Assembly: GCA_902478865.1 (NCBI GenBank)
Contig: CABSNA010000018.1
Location: forward strand, 1 to 12,404
From: an uncultured Collinsella sp.
Lineage (GTDB): Bacteria; Actinomycetota; Coriobacteriia; Coriobacteriales; Coriobacteriaceae
Length of the DNA stretch: 12,404 nucleotides
Reading direction: 5' to 3'
How positions within the stretch are numbered: the stretch's first letter is position 1; each line of letters starts with the position of its first letter. Position numbers and translations under genes: made by a program. Below are positions 6,171 to 12,404 of the stretch, in pieces. The notes under the pieces were generated by a model. That model saw nothing but the letters and a program-made list of their open reading frames with translations. It did not search any database and was not told where the DNA came from.

Positions 6171-6923
6171 CTACGAGATATTGCCCAAGAACGCCTTGGT
6201 GCGCTCGCTCTTAGGATGGTCGAAGACCTCGCTCGGCGTACCCTCTTCCACAATGACGCCACCGTCCATAAAGACGACGCGGTCGGCGACATCGCGGGCA
6301 AAGCCCATCTCGTGCGTCACGACGATCATGGTCATACCGTCGTGCGCCAGGTCGCGCATGACGCCCAGGACGTCGCGCACGAGCTCAGGGTCGAGCGCCG
6401 AGGTGGCCTCGTCAAAGAGCATGACGTGCGGGTTCATCGACAGGGCGCGGGCGATGGCAACGCGCTGCTGCTGGCCGCCCGAAAGCTGACTCGGCATAAA
6501 ATCGATGCGTTCGGCAAGACCGACCTTGGTCAGCTCCTCGACGGCGATCTTCTCGGCCTCTTCCTTACTGCGCTTGAGCACCTTTTGCTGCGCAAGCATG
6601 ACGTTCTTTTTGACCGACAGGTGCGGGAACAGGTTGAACTGCTGAAACACCATGCCCAGGTGCGTGCGCACTTTGTTGAGGTCGACACCCTTGGCGCACA
6701 CGTCCACGCCCTCAACGATGATCGAGCCGCTCGTGGGATGCTCCAGACGATTGATGCAGCGAAGCATCGTCGACTTGCCCGAGCCCGAGGGGCCCAAGAC
6801 CACAACGACCTCACCCTTGTGCACATCCAGATCGATATCGCGCAGGACCACGTTGTCGCCAAAGGCCTTCTGGAGGTTCTTGATGCTGACGACGACCTCG
6901 TTCGAGTTATTGGTTTCGCTCAT
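6171..6923 (-). CDS. Polar amino-acid ABC transporter ATP-binding protein (GlnQ-type)
   Basis: A 250-residue ATPase that powers uptake of a polar amino acid together with the permease and lipoprotein encoded upstream. All nucleotide-binding motifs are present: Walker A GPSGSGKST (44-52), Q-loop near Q94, signature LSGGQQQR (147-154), Walker B VMLFDEA (167-173), D-loop SALD, and the switch histidine in VVTHEM (H204). The sequence fits the GlnQ/HisP/ArtP group; the substrate (glutamine, glutamate, cystine or another) cannot be told from it. The start is ATG 6923 with AGGAGG and a 7-base spacer; the binding site touches the stop of the permease gene, 12 bases upstream. It is the last gene of the operon, followed by the terminator at 6103-6150. 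Confidence 0.95.
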   Translation of the reverse strand: MSETNNSNEVVVSIKNLQKAFGDNVVLRDIDLDVHKGEVVVVLGPSGSGKSTMLRCINRLEHPTSGSIIVEGVDVCAKGVDLNKVRTHLGMVFQQFNLFPHLSVKKNVMLAQQKVLKRSKEEAEKIAVEELTKVGLAERIDFMPSQLSGGQQQRVAIARALSMNPHVMLFDEATSALDPELVRDVLGVMRDLAHDGMTMIVVTHEMGFARDVADRVVFMDGGVIVEEGTPSEVFDHPKSERTKAFLGNIS

Positions 6924-6935
6924 GATAGGACCTCC

Positions 6936-8297
6936 TTACAGACCGGCGATGTGATCGGCAGGCGTCGCGACAACCTGTCCGGCGCTCTTGGCGGGACGCT
7001 TCTTCTTGGTCTCGGTCGTGCCCAAAAGCCTCGCCTCAAGACCGCTCACCAAGCGAGCGAGCGGCAGGGTGATGACCAGATAGAACAGGGCGGCAACCAC
7101 GTACGGTGTAATGGAGCCCGTCGTGGCCACGATGGTACGGGCGTTCATGACGATCTCGACCACACCCACGGCCGCAAGCAGCGACGTATCCTTGTAAAGC
7201 AAGATAAACTCGCTGGTCAGCGTAGGCAAAACATTGCGGAACGTCTGCGGAATCATAACGTAGAGCAGCGTCTGGAAGGCATTCATGCCCAGAGAGCGAG
7301 CAGCCTCGTTTTGGCCCTTGGGGATCGATTGAATACCGGCACGGAAGATCTCACACAGATAGGCAGACGAATTCATGGCCATGACGATGACGCCGAGCAC
7401 GTAGTCATCAACCTTGACGCCGGCCAACGGCAGACCGAAGAACGCGATATAGATCTGCAGGAACGCCGGCGTACCGCGAATGATATTCACGTAGATACCG
7501 GCAAGGCAGCGCAGGATGCGCGACTTGGAAATGCGCATGAGCGATAGGGCGAAACCGAAGGGAATTGCCAGCGGAAACGCCACAAGCACGATCGAGAGCG
7601 ACATGAGGAAGCCCTTGAAGACGATCGGCAGGCTCTGGACCAAAATGACCGGGTTCAAGAACAGGCGCAGGAACATATTGGAGTTCCAGGCCTCGACCCA
7701 CGGCTGCTCCTTAAGATCGGCCAGGAAGTTATCGAAGGCCGTCACGCCCTTGATCTCCACCGACGGAATCTTGGAGATCTTCTTGGTCGACCCGTCAGCG
7801 AGCGTATAGGTGCCGCTAAAGACCTCATCGCCGCCCTCGACGGGAAACGTCACACCATAAACCTCGACACGGAAAAAGCCGCCGGCAGGCGCCGTCTCGC
7901 CAAAATCAATCTTGAGCGTCTGGCCGTCAGCCTTGCACGTGGGCTTCATGGGCGTACGATCCATGAGGTCCTCGCCCGAGAGCATCGTCAATCGCGTGTC
8001 ATCGGTACCAAACGTCGTGCCGTCGACAAACGTCAAAGAAAGACCGCTCAGCTCCTCATCGGCATCGGCCTGGACCTCCCAGGTAATGCGCGTCTCGGTA
8101 CCGCCGACCACAGCGCTGCCCGAACCGGTGTTGGGTCGAGCGGTAATCTTTGCGGTCTCAAGCGCCTGGGCGGTCGTGGGCGCATATGTCCCCACACACA
8201 CCAGCGCGAGCGCCACGGCCATGACGCAGACTAGCTTTTGGAGCAAGGCGGGCAGTGGAAAACGCTGCTCCGCAGCCCCTTTGTTCAGTCGAGACAA
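6936..8297 (-). CDS. Amino-acid ABC transporter permease with an extra secreted N-terminal domain
   Basis: Membrane subunit of a polar amino-acid uptake system, 453 residues with the start chosen here. Residues 1-45 look like a signal peptide (basic, then LVCVMAVALALVCVG, ending TTAQA). Residues about 46-205 are a beta-rich extracytoplasmic segment I do not recognise. Residues about 210-430 are the HisM/GlnP-type permease, with the loop motif EAARSLGMNAFQTLLYVMIPQ split across 331-351 that docks on the ATPase and about five hydrophobic segments. The C-terminus is a basic tail. Family members are usually about 220-250 residues, so this one is roughly double. I chose TTG 8297 because GGAG sits 5 bases before it and a clean signal peptide follows; the frame is open upstream to 8402, but that part overlaps a hairpin. 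The ATPase gene follows after 12 bases. Confidence 0.88.
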   Translation of the reverse strand: MSRLNKGAAEQRFPLPALLQKLVCVMAVALALVCVGTYAPTTAQALETAKITARPNTGSGSAVVGGTETRITWEVQADADEELSGLSLTFVDGTTFGTDDTRLTMLSGEDLMDRTPMKPTCKADGQTLKIDFGETAPAGGFFRVEVYGVTFPVEGGDEVFSGTYTLADGSTKKISKIPSVEIKGVTAFDNFLADLKEQPWVEAWNSNMFLRLFLNPVILVQSLPIVFKGFLMSLSIVLVAFPLAIPFGFALSLMRISKSRILRCLAGIYVNIIRGTPAFLQIYIAFFGLPLAGVKVDDYVLGVIVMAMNSSAYLCEIFRAGIQSIPKGQNEAARSLGMNAFQTLLYVMIPQTFRNVLPTLTSEFILLYKDTSLLAAVGVVEIVMNARTIVATTGSITPYVVAALFYLVITLPLARLVSGLEARLLGTTETKKKRPAKSAGQVVATPADHIAGL

Positions 8298-8365
8298 GGT
8301 GGCTCCTATCGTAGAAGTTGCCGGCAAAACGAGACGGAAATGCTCTCCGTCAAGAGAAGCGCAAA

Positions 8366-8393
8366 GGCCCTCTCCGCCAAAGCGGAAAGGGCC
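8366..8393 (-). terminator. Hairpin between binding-protein and permease genes (leaky terminator or mRNA stabiliser)
   Basis: On the minus strand the arms GGCCCTTTCCGC and GCGGAGAGGGCC form a 12-bp stem with one G-U pair and a TTTG loop. It begins 22 bases after the stop of the binding-protein gene (8416). Only TTT follows the stem, so termination should be partial. Such hairpins commonly raise the level of binding protein over that of permease and ATPase. Confidence 0.65.
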
Positions 8394-8415
8394 CGCGAGC
8401 AATCAAGTAGCTATT

Positions 8416-9276
8416 TTACTTGATATTGTACTTAGCCATGAGGGCGTCAACGGTACCGTCGTCGGTCAGGTCCTTGATGGCCTGGTTGATGTCGTCCTTG
8501 AGCTTGGTGTTGCCCTGGTTGATGGCGATGGCGTACTCCTCGCCGGTGCTAATCTGCTTAATGGTCTGGCAGGTGTTGAACTGCTCGGCGGTCAGCTGGC
8601 TGGCAACGGAGCGGTTGGTGACTACGGCGTCGCCCTTATCGGACTGCAGGGCGCTGAAGCACTCGGTGGCGTCCTTGTAGGGGACGATCTTGGCCTTGGG
8701 GAAGTTCTCCTGGGCAAAGGACTCGGCGGTCGAGCCAGACTGGACGATGATGGTAGCGTCGGCGTTGTTGAGCTTCTCGCTGTAGTTGTCGGCCGTGATG
8801 TCGGTGTTATCGACCTTGGTCACGATAGCCTGATCGTCCATGTAGTAGGAATCGGAGAAAGTGACTTCCTTCTCACGCTCGGGCGTGTCGGTGATAGCCG
8901 CGATGGAGACGTCATATTTGGCGCCCGAAGCGACGCCCGGAACAAGCGTGTCAAAGTCATTGTTGACATACTCGACATCCAGGCCCAGCTTGTCGCCGAT
9001 AGCCTTGATGAGCTCAAGGTCAAAGCCCTGATAATCGCCGTTGTCATCCTTGTACTCAAACGGAGCGTACTCGGCAGAGGTGCCGACGGTCAGCGTACCG
9101 TCCTTGACGAGTGCGTACTCCTTGGAGCCGTCGACCTTCTCGACCTTGGCGTCGTCAGAGCTGCTGGAACCGGCATTAGAACCAGAGGTGGCGTTGGACG
9201 AGCCGCAGCCCGTCAGAGCGAGGGCGAGCGCCATAGCACCCGTGGCGGCAAATGCGCCAAGCTTCTTCAGCTTCAT
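8416..9276 (-). CDS. Amino-acid ABC transporter substrate-binding lipoprotein
   Basis: A 286-residue lipoprotein that captures a polar amino acid outside the membrane and delivers it to the permease. It has a basic start (MKLKK), a hydrophobic stretch and the lipobox LALTGC, with C24 as the lipid-modified residue, then a Ser/Asn/Gly linker. The body is a family-3 solute-binding fold: LTVGTSAEYAPFEY, GFDLELIKAIGDKLGLDVEYV, DTLVPGVASGAKYDVSIAAI and a C-terminal AINQGNTKLKDDINQAIKDL. ATG 9276 is preferred over an upstream ATG (9342): AAGGAG lies 7 bases before it, the signal peptide begins there, and the predicted transcript starts between the two. It is the first gene of the operon, with a promoter at 9334-9362. 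The exact substrate is not determined. Confidence 0.94.
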   Translation of the reverse strand: MKLKKLGAFAATGAMALALALTGCGSSNATSGSNAGSSSSDDAKVEKVDGSKEYALVKDGTLTVGTSAEYAPFEYKDDNGDYQGFDLELIKAIGDKLGLDVEYVNNDFDTLVPGVASGAKYDVSIAAITDTPEREKEVTFSDSYYMDDQAIVTKVDNTDITADNYSEKLNNADATIIVQSGSTAESFAQENFPKAKIVPYKDATECFSALQSDKGDAVVTNRSVASQLTAEQFNTCQTIKQISTGEEYAIAINQGNTKLKDDINQAIKDLTDDGTVDALMAKYNIK

Positions 9277-9294
9277 AATCAGTCTCCTTCCAGT

Positions 9295-9316
9295 GACCTC
9301 GTTTGATTCAGAGGTC
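9295..9316. promoter_or_regulatory. Inverted repeat in the leader of the ABC operon
   Basis: GACCTC and GAGGTC (9295-9300 and 9311-9316) are 6-base perfect arms around 10 bases. They lie between the predicted transcription start (about 9327) and the ribosome binding site of the binding-protein gene. It could be an operator or a small leader hairpin. No terminator follows it, so attenuation is not evident. Confidence 0.35.
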
Positions 9317-9333
9317 TGCAAAAACTGTTGGCT

Positions 9334-9362
9334 ATTATGCACCCGGAATTACGAATCTGCAA
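9334..9362 (-). promoter_or_regulatory. Promoter of the amino-acid ABC operon
   Basis: Minus-strand TTGCAG (9357-9362), a 17-base spacer and CATAAT (9334-9339) give a good sigma-70-type promoter. It would start transcription near 9327, about 50 bases before ATG 9276. Confidence 0.6.
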
Positions 9363-9423
9363 TGAGAAAACTGATTGAAACAAACCCATAACGTGAATTG
9401 AATACTCTACTTTGTGACAGTCG

Positions 9424-10290
9424 TTACTGCTGCAATGACCTTAATAGTCTAATTTCAGCTGCATAACCTGCAAGTTCGTTCGGAGTCTCCAAAATAAACG
9501 GCAGCGAACGCAAACGGCCATTCGATACAATATTCTGCATAACCTGCATACCGCCACCAAATTCCTCGCCGCCAAGGTATCCCTTGCCGATGCACTCGTG
9601 ACGATCTTTATGGGCGCCACAAGGGTTCTTCGAATCGTTGATGTGTACGGCATGCAAGCGATCGATACCCACCACGCGGTCGAACTCGTCGAGTACGCCG
9701 TCCAGATCATGGATGATGTCGTAGCCGGCATCGCTCACATGGCAGGTGTCCAAACAAACGCCCAGCTTATCGGACAGCTCTGGGCACTTGGCGGCAACGC
9801 CCTCGATAATGCACGCCAGTTCTTCAAAGCTACGGCCCACCTCGGTGCCCTTGCCTGCCATGGTCTCAAGCAATACCGTCGTCTGCTGTCCCTCAAACAT
9901 CACCTGGCACAGCGTGTCGACAATCATCTGAATGCCGACGTCTGCCCCCTGTCCCACATGCGCACCGGGATGAAAATTGTAGTAGTTGCCGGGCAGTGCT
10001 TCCATGCGCTGCAGATCCTCGGCCATGGCCTCCAGGGCAAACTCGCGCGCTCGCTCCTTAGCGGAGCAGGGGTTATAGGTATACGGGGCATGCGCCACCA
10101 GCGGTCCAAAGTCGTTTTGCGCCATAAGCTCGCGCAGGGCCGCCACGTCATCCATGTCAAGGTCTTTTGCCTTGCCACCGCGCGGGTTGCGCGTAAAGAA
10201 CGCAAAGGTATTGGCGCCAATGGACAACGCCGTCTCTCCCATTGCCCGATAGCCCTTCGTCGTCGAAAGATGACATCCGATCGTCAGCAT
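9424..10290 (-). CDS. nfo: Endonuclease IV (AP endonuclease, deoxyribonuclease IV)
   Basis: A 288-residue base-excision-repair enzyme that cuts DNA 5' of abasic sites and removes 3' blocking groups, using three metal ions (zinc in the E. coli enzyme). The TIM-barrel metal ligands known from E. coli Nfo are recognisable: HAPY (H68), NFHPG (H107), LLETMAGKG (E142), CLDTCH (D181 and H184), HINDSK (H216), HKDRHE (D229 and H231 by position) and ILETP (E268). The N-terminal GCHLST and FAFFTRNPRG are also typical. ATG 10290 is chosen over TTG 10296 because GAGGGGGAG (10297-10305) lies 6 bases before the ATG. It is preceded by an 85-bp palindromic element that abuts this binding site. The length is normal and no key residue is missing. 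Confidence 0.96.
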   Translation of the reverse strand: MLTIGCHLSTTKGYRAMGETALSIGANTFAFFTRNPRGGKAKDLDMDDVAALRELMAQNDFGPLVAHAPYTYNPCSAKERAREFALEAMAEDLQRMEALPGNYYNFHPGAHVGQGADVGIQMIVDTLCQVMFEGQQTTVLLETMAGKGTEVGRSFEELACIIEGVAAKCPELSDKLGVCLDTCHVSDAGYDIIHDLDGVLDEFDRVVGIDRLHAVHINDSKNPCGAHKDRHECIGKGYLGGEEFGGGMQVMQNIVSNGRLRSLPFILETPNELAGYAAEIRLLRSLQQ

Positions 10291-10304
10291 CTCCAACTCC
10301 CCCT

Positions 10305-10389
10305 CATCAGTTGCGGTGAAATACGGTCTATTGGTGCCTTATTTTGGCGCAAACAGACCGTATTCCACCGCAAGTTATAAAAGGGGCAT
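10305..10389. repeat. 85-bp palindromic element, copy 1
   Basis: Imperfect inverted repeat: left arm 10311-10338, loop TTATTTT (10339-10345), right arm 10346-10373. The 28-base arms pair at 24 positions. It is flanked by CATCAG (10305-10310) and GTTATAAAAGGGGCAT (10374-10389). A second copy of the same length and layout is at 11487-11571, with 16 differences over 85 positions by hand count. On the minus strand it ends exactly at the ribosome binding site of nfo. No T-run follows the stem on the nfo side, so it does not look like a terminator. Family unknown. Confidence 0.85.
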
Positions 10390-10456
10390 CAGAGATGTGG
10401 GCCGCCAGGCACCACGGGCGCCGGCGTCATGATCCCCTACGCGTCAGCGCCAAGTC
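10390..10456. other. Short GC-rich spacer downstream of the Gfo/Idh gene
   Basis: A 67-base spacer between the stop of the Gfo/Idh gene and palindromic element copy 1. It contains a weak GC-rich inverted repeat (GGCGC ... GCGCC) with an internal bulge and no T-run. A 13-codon frame starting with ATG is present on the minus strand but has no ribosome binding site. I see no supported gene or clear terminator. Confidence 0.4.
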
Positions 10457-11476
10457 CTAGAGGGCTAGACGGATTGCATCGATAATGCGCGCGCAGCGCT
10501 GCGTGGCGGCAAGGGGCATGACGGGACTCTCGAGTTTCCCCGCCCGGATGAGCTGGGTCGCATGCTGGATTTCGCCGTAGAAATCATCAACCTCAAATGG
10601 TGCATCGATTTCGAGTACTCGACCGTCGGAATACTTCACATGGGCGAGCTCGGGGCGATGGAGACGCTCGATTTCCAACGAGCCTCGCTCACAGGCAATC
10701 GTTAAGCGGCTTTCATATGTTGCTTTGCCGTCGCACACCATATGAATGGGTATACCGCCGACGCTCATACGGATCTCGTCGGCCCAATCGACGCGGCCGC
10801 CTGATACGTCACGCCAGCGAACTTCACGGGATGAAACCTCGCACGCGCCCGCGAGCAAATCCTCAAACCAACCGACCGCATAGCAGCCCATGTCATATAG
10901 ACAGCCGCCCTGCAACGAATCAAGCAGATAGCCCGAAGGAGGCTCGCCGTAATCGAGCTTTTGCACGCTTTCAATCGAGACAATACGGCCAAGCTCACCC
11001 GACGCAAGCAAGTCCTTCACGCGAGTGCGCATCGGGCAAAACCGATTCTTCATCGCCTCCATAAACAGCACGCCGCGCTCACGAGAGGCGGAGGCAATCG
11101 AGAGAGCCTCTTCCTCACTCAAAACGGCCGGCTTTTCGCACAGCACGGCCTTTCCGGCGCGCAGCGCGCGACAGGCCCAACGCGCATGCATGCCATGCGG
11201 AAGAGCCAAGTAGATTGCGTCGACATCGGGGTCGGCAATCAGCGCGTCATAAGCCGCATTGCCGTTATCGTCGACCGAGGCATGGCCATGCGCAGCATCG
11301 ATCGAAAACGCTCGGCAAAATTCCTCGACATGTGCAGGAGTGCGGCCGGCCGCAGCCACCAGCCGTGCCCCGTCGACCTTCTTGAGCGACGGGGCAAATC
11401 GATGAGAAATGTGCCCAGCGCCCAAAATGCCCCAACGAACCTCACGCGAATCATTACGTAAACCTCGGTCACCCAC
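10457..11476 (-). CDS. Gfo/Idh/MocA family NAD(P)-dependent oxidoreductase
   Basis: A 339-residue cytoplasmic dehydrogenase, probably acting on a sugar, polyol or related compound; the substrate is unknown. The N-terminal Rossmann fold shows WGILGAGHISHRFAP (residues 15-29, the GxGxxS/A dinucleotide loop) and the DAIYLALPHGMHARWACRAL segment. The catalytic-lysine motif CEKP is at 113-116. The C-terminal half is the alpha/beta domain with GGCLYDMGCYAV, where family members place substrate-contacting residues. The start is GTG 11476 with GGGAGG and a 5-base spacer. A palindromic element lies directly upstream and another between its stop and nfo. It is on the same strand as the aldo/keto reductase gene (ends 11568), and the two may be co-transcribed. 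Confidence 0.92.
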   Translation of the reverse strand: MGDRGLRNDSREVRWGILGAGHISHRFAPSLKKVDGARLVAAAGRTPAHVEEFCRAFSIDAAHGHASVDDNGNAAYDALIADPDVDAIYLALPHGMHARWACRALRAGKAVLCEKPAVLSEEEALSIASASRERGVLFMEAMKNRFCPMRTRVKDLLASGELGRIVSIESVQKLDYGEPPSGYLLDSLQGGCLYDMGCYAVGWFEDLLAGACEVSSREVRWRDVSGGRVDWADEIRMSVGGIPIHMVCDGKATYESRLTIACERGSLEIERLHRPELAHVKYSDGRVLEIDAPFEVDDFYGEIQHATQLIRAGKLESPVMPLAATQRCARIIDAIRLAL

Positions 11477-11486
11477 GATAGCCTCC

Positions 11487-11571
11487 CATCAGTTGCGGTG
11501 AAATAGTTCCTGTTGATGCCTTATTCTGCCGCAAACAGGAACTATTCCATCACAAGATATAAAAGGGTCAT
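11487..11571. repeat. 85-bp palindromic element, copy 2
   Basis: Same architecture as the element at 10305-10389: CATCAG (11487-11492), left arm 11493-11520, loop TTATTCT (11521-11527), right arm 11528-11555, then GATATAAAAGGGTCAT. The inner stem differs from copy 1 in a compensatory way (GTTC with GAAC here, CGGT with ACCG there). It overlaps the stop codon of the aldo/keto reductase gene (11568-11570) on one side and touches the GGGAGG site of the Gfo/Idh gene (11482-11487) on the other. Confidence 0.85.
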
Positions 11572-12404
11572 GAGGAGCGAGTTTTGCCGAAGACTTTAAG
11601 CATGGCCGTTACGGGGCCCGGCTGGAAGCGCCGGCGCACGTCATCGAGACGCTCGGGGATATCGATATGCTGCGGGCAGTGGCGCGCGCATTTGCCGCAC
11701 TTGACGCAATTGCTCGCCAGCTTGGCCTCGCTTGTGCGCACCGCACTCGCCGTAAAGTATTGCGACAGCCCCGTAAACCAGCTGTGCGCATAGCTCGCGT
11801 TGTAGGCGGCAAAGCAGCCGGGAATGTTGATACCCTTGGGACATGGCATGCAGTAGCCGCATCCCGTGCAGGGCACGCGATTCGATTTTTCAAACTCATC
11901 CAGCACGTGCGCGATCGTGTCGAGCTGGTTGGCAGTCATCGAATTCGGCAACGCGAGGTCTGCCAGTGACGAGTTCTCATCCACCTGCGCGGTATCGGTC
12001 ATACCAGAAAGCAACATGGTCACCTGGGGATGATTCCACACCCACGAAAGACCCCAGGCGGCAGGAGTGCGCAAATGCGGGTCACGGGCACTATCGAGCA
12101 CAGCGCGGGCCCGTGGCGGCAGCTTGCCCGCTAAACGCCCGCCCAGCAGCGGCTCCATCACAAACACCGCGAGGCCTCGCTCGGCGGCGGCCATGAGCCC
12201 CGCTGTTCCCGCCTGATATCGCTCTCCAGCGTAATTGTACTGGATCTGGCAAAAGTCCCACTCATATGCATCGAGCATCGTCAGGAAGTCAGCTGCGCTG
12301 CCGTGGTACGAAAAACCAATCTGGCGAATACGCCCCGCCGCCTTTTGACGCGCGATCCAGTCCTCGATGCCCAACGCCACCACACGTTCCCACTGGGCGG
12401 GCGA
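11568..12404 (-). CDS. Aldo/keto reductase with C-terminal 4Fe-4S ferredoxin-type motifs (5' partial)
   Basis: The C-terminal 278 residues of an oxidoreductase of the aldo/keto reductase type fused to an iron-sulfur module. The frame is open to the window edge at 12404, so the N-terminal part of the barrel, with its usual catalytic Asp/Tyr, is not seen; the GTG at 12383 is internal. Visible barrel features are IRQIGFSYHG, WDFCQIQYNY and a late LLSGMTD segment. These are followed by CTGCGYCMPCPKGINIP and CVKCGKCARHCPQHIDIPE, two cysteine clusters of the 4Fe-4S type. This architecture is known as a predicted-oxidoreductase family in anaerobes (COG1453-like); substrate unknown. The stop lies inside palindromic element copy 2, and the Gfo/Idh gene follows on the same strand. 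Confidence 0.92.
   Translation of the reverse strand, partial: SPAQWERVVALGIEDWIARQKAAGRIRQIGFSYHGSAADFLTMLDAYEWDFCQIQYNYAGERYQAGTAGLMAAAERGLAVFVMEPLLGGRLAGKLPPRARAVLDSARDPHLRTPAAWGLSWVWNHPQVTMLLSGMTDTAQVDENSSLADLALPNSMTANQLDTIAHVLDEFEKSNRVPCTGCGYCMPCPKGINIPGCFAAYNASYAHSWFTGLSQYFTASAVRTSEAKLASNCVKCGKCARHCPQHIDIPERLDDVRRRFQPGPVTAMLKVFGKTRSS

Noticed and set aside
6216..7547. Plus-strand open frame of 443 codons opposite the ATPase and permease genes.
   Set aside because: It is antisense to Walker motifs and the permease docking loop, and rich in His, Asp and Arg as expected of a mirror frame.
7912..9306. Plus-strand open frame of 464 codons opposite the permease and binding-protein genes.
   Set aside because: It runs antisense across two well-recognised genes, their hairpin and their intergenic gap, with no family signal.
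9277..9342. N-terminal extension of the binding lipoprotein from ATG 9342.
   Set aside because: It would put 22 polar residues before the signal peptide, has no good ribosome binding site and overlaps the predicted -10 box.
10311..10373. Rho-independent terminators at the two palindromic elements.
   Set aside because: On the strand of the flanking genes the stems are followed by CTGATG and a ribosome binding site, not a T-run.
10305..10389. Integron attC site, because the element has conserved ends, is palindromic and has a variable middle.
   Set aside because: The GTTRRRY-type core sites do not fit, the neighbours are housekeeping genes and no integrase is present.
10396..10434. 13-codon minus-strand frame starting with ATG in the spacer after the Gfo/Idh gene.
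   Set aside because: No ribosome binding site and too short to judge. Treated as chance.

Overview
The window reads as chromosomal DNA of a high-GC, anaerobic-type actinobacterium of the Coriobacteriia. Collinsella is my best guess, inferred from codon use, the UvrX/YolD pair, the DUF3793-flavodoxin pair and a sortase-anchored surface protein. No taxonomic marker gene is present, so this is an inference. I see no tRNA, rRNA, CRISPR array, transposase or phage gene.

Layout. From 1 to 1513 on the plus strand there is a translesion-polymerase operon: a Y-family polymerase cut by the window edge, followed by an overlapping YolD-like gene. It meets head-on with a large surface protein (1510-4044, minus). 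This protein has a signal peptide, a beta-propeller-like body, an acidic and helical insert, a Pro/Thr-rich stalk and a variant sortase signal (LPRAG). Its translation start looks out of frame with its ribosome binding site. A 280-base intergenic stretch with a perfect palindrome follows. Next comes a small membrane-tethered heavy-metal-associated protein (4325-4708, minus) preceded by a CsoR-like copper operator. Divergent from it, a promoter drives a DUF3793 protein and a flavodoxin (4883-6053, plus), ending at a perfect 21-bp terminator stem.

From 6171 to 9276 on the minus strand lies a complete polar amino-acid ABC uptake operon, transcribed in the order binding lipoprotein, permease, ATPase. 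A hairpin between the first two genes may set their ratio. The permease carries an unusual extra secreted N-terminal domain. From 9424 to 12404, also minus, are endonuclease IV (nfo), a Gfo/Idh/MocA oxidoreductase and the C-terminal part of an aldo/keto reductase with two 4Fe-4S motifs.

The most interesting non-coding signal is a pair of 85-bp palindromic elements (10305-10389 and 11487-11571). They have identical length and layout, and four consecutive stem base pairs differ between them in a fully compensatory way. Each abuts the ribosome binding site of the gene downstream (nfo and the Gfo/Idh gene). I cannot assign them to a known family.
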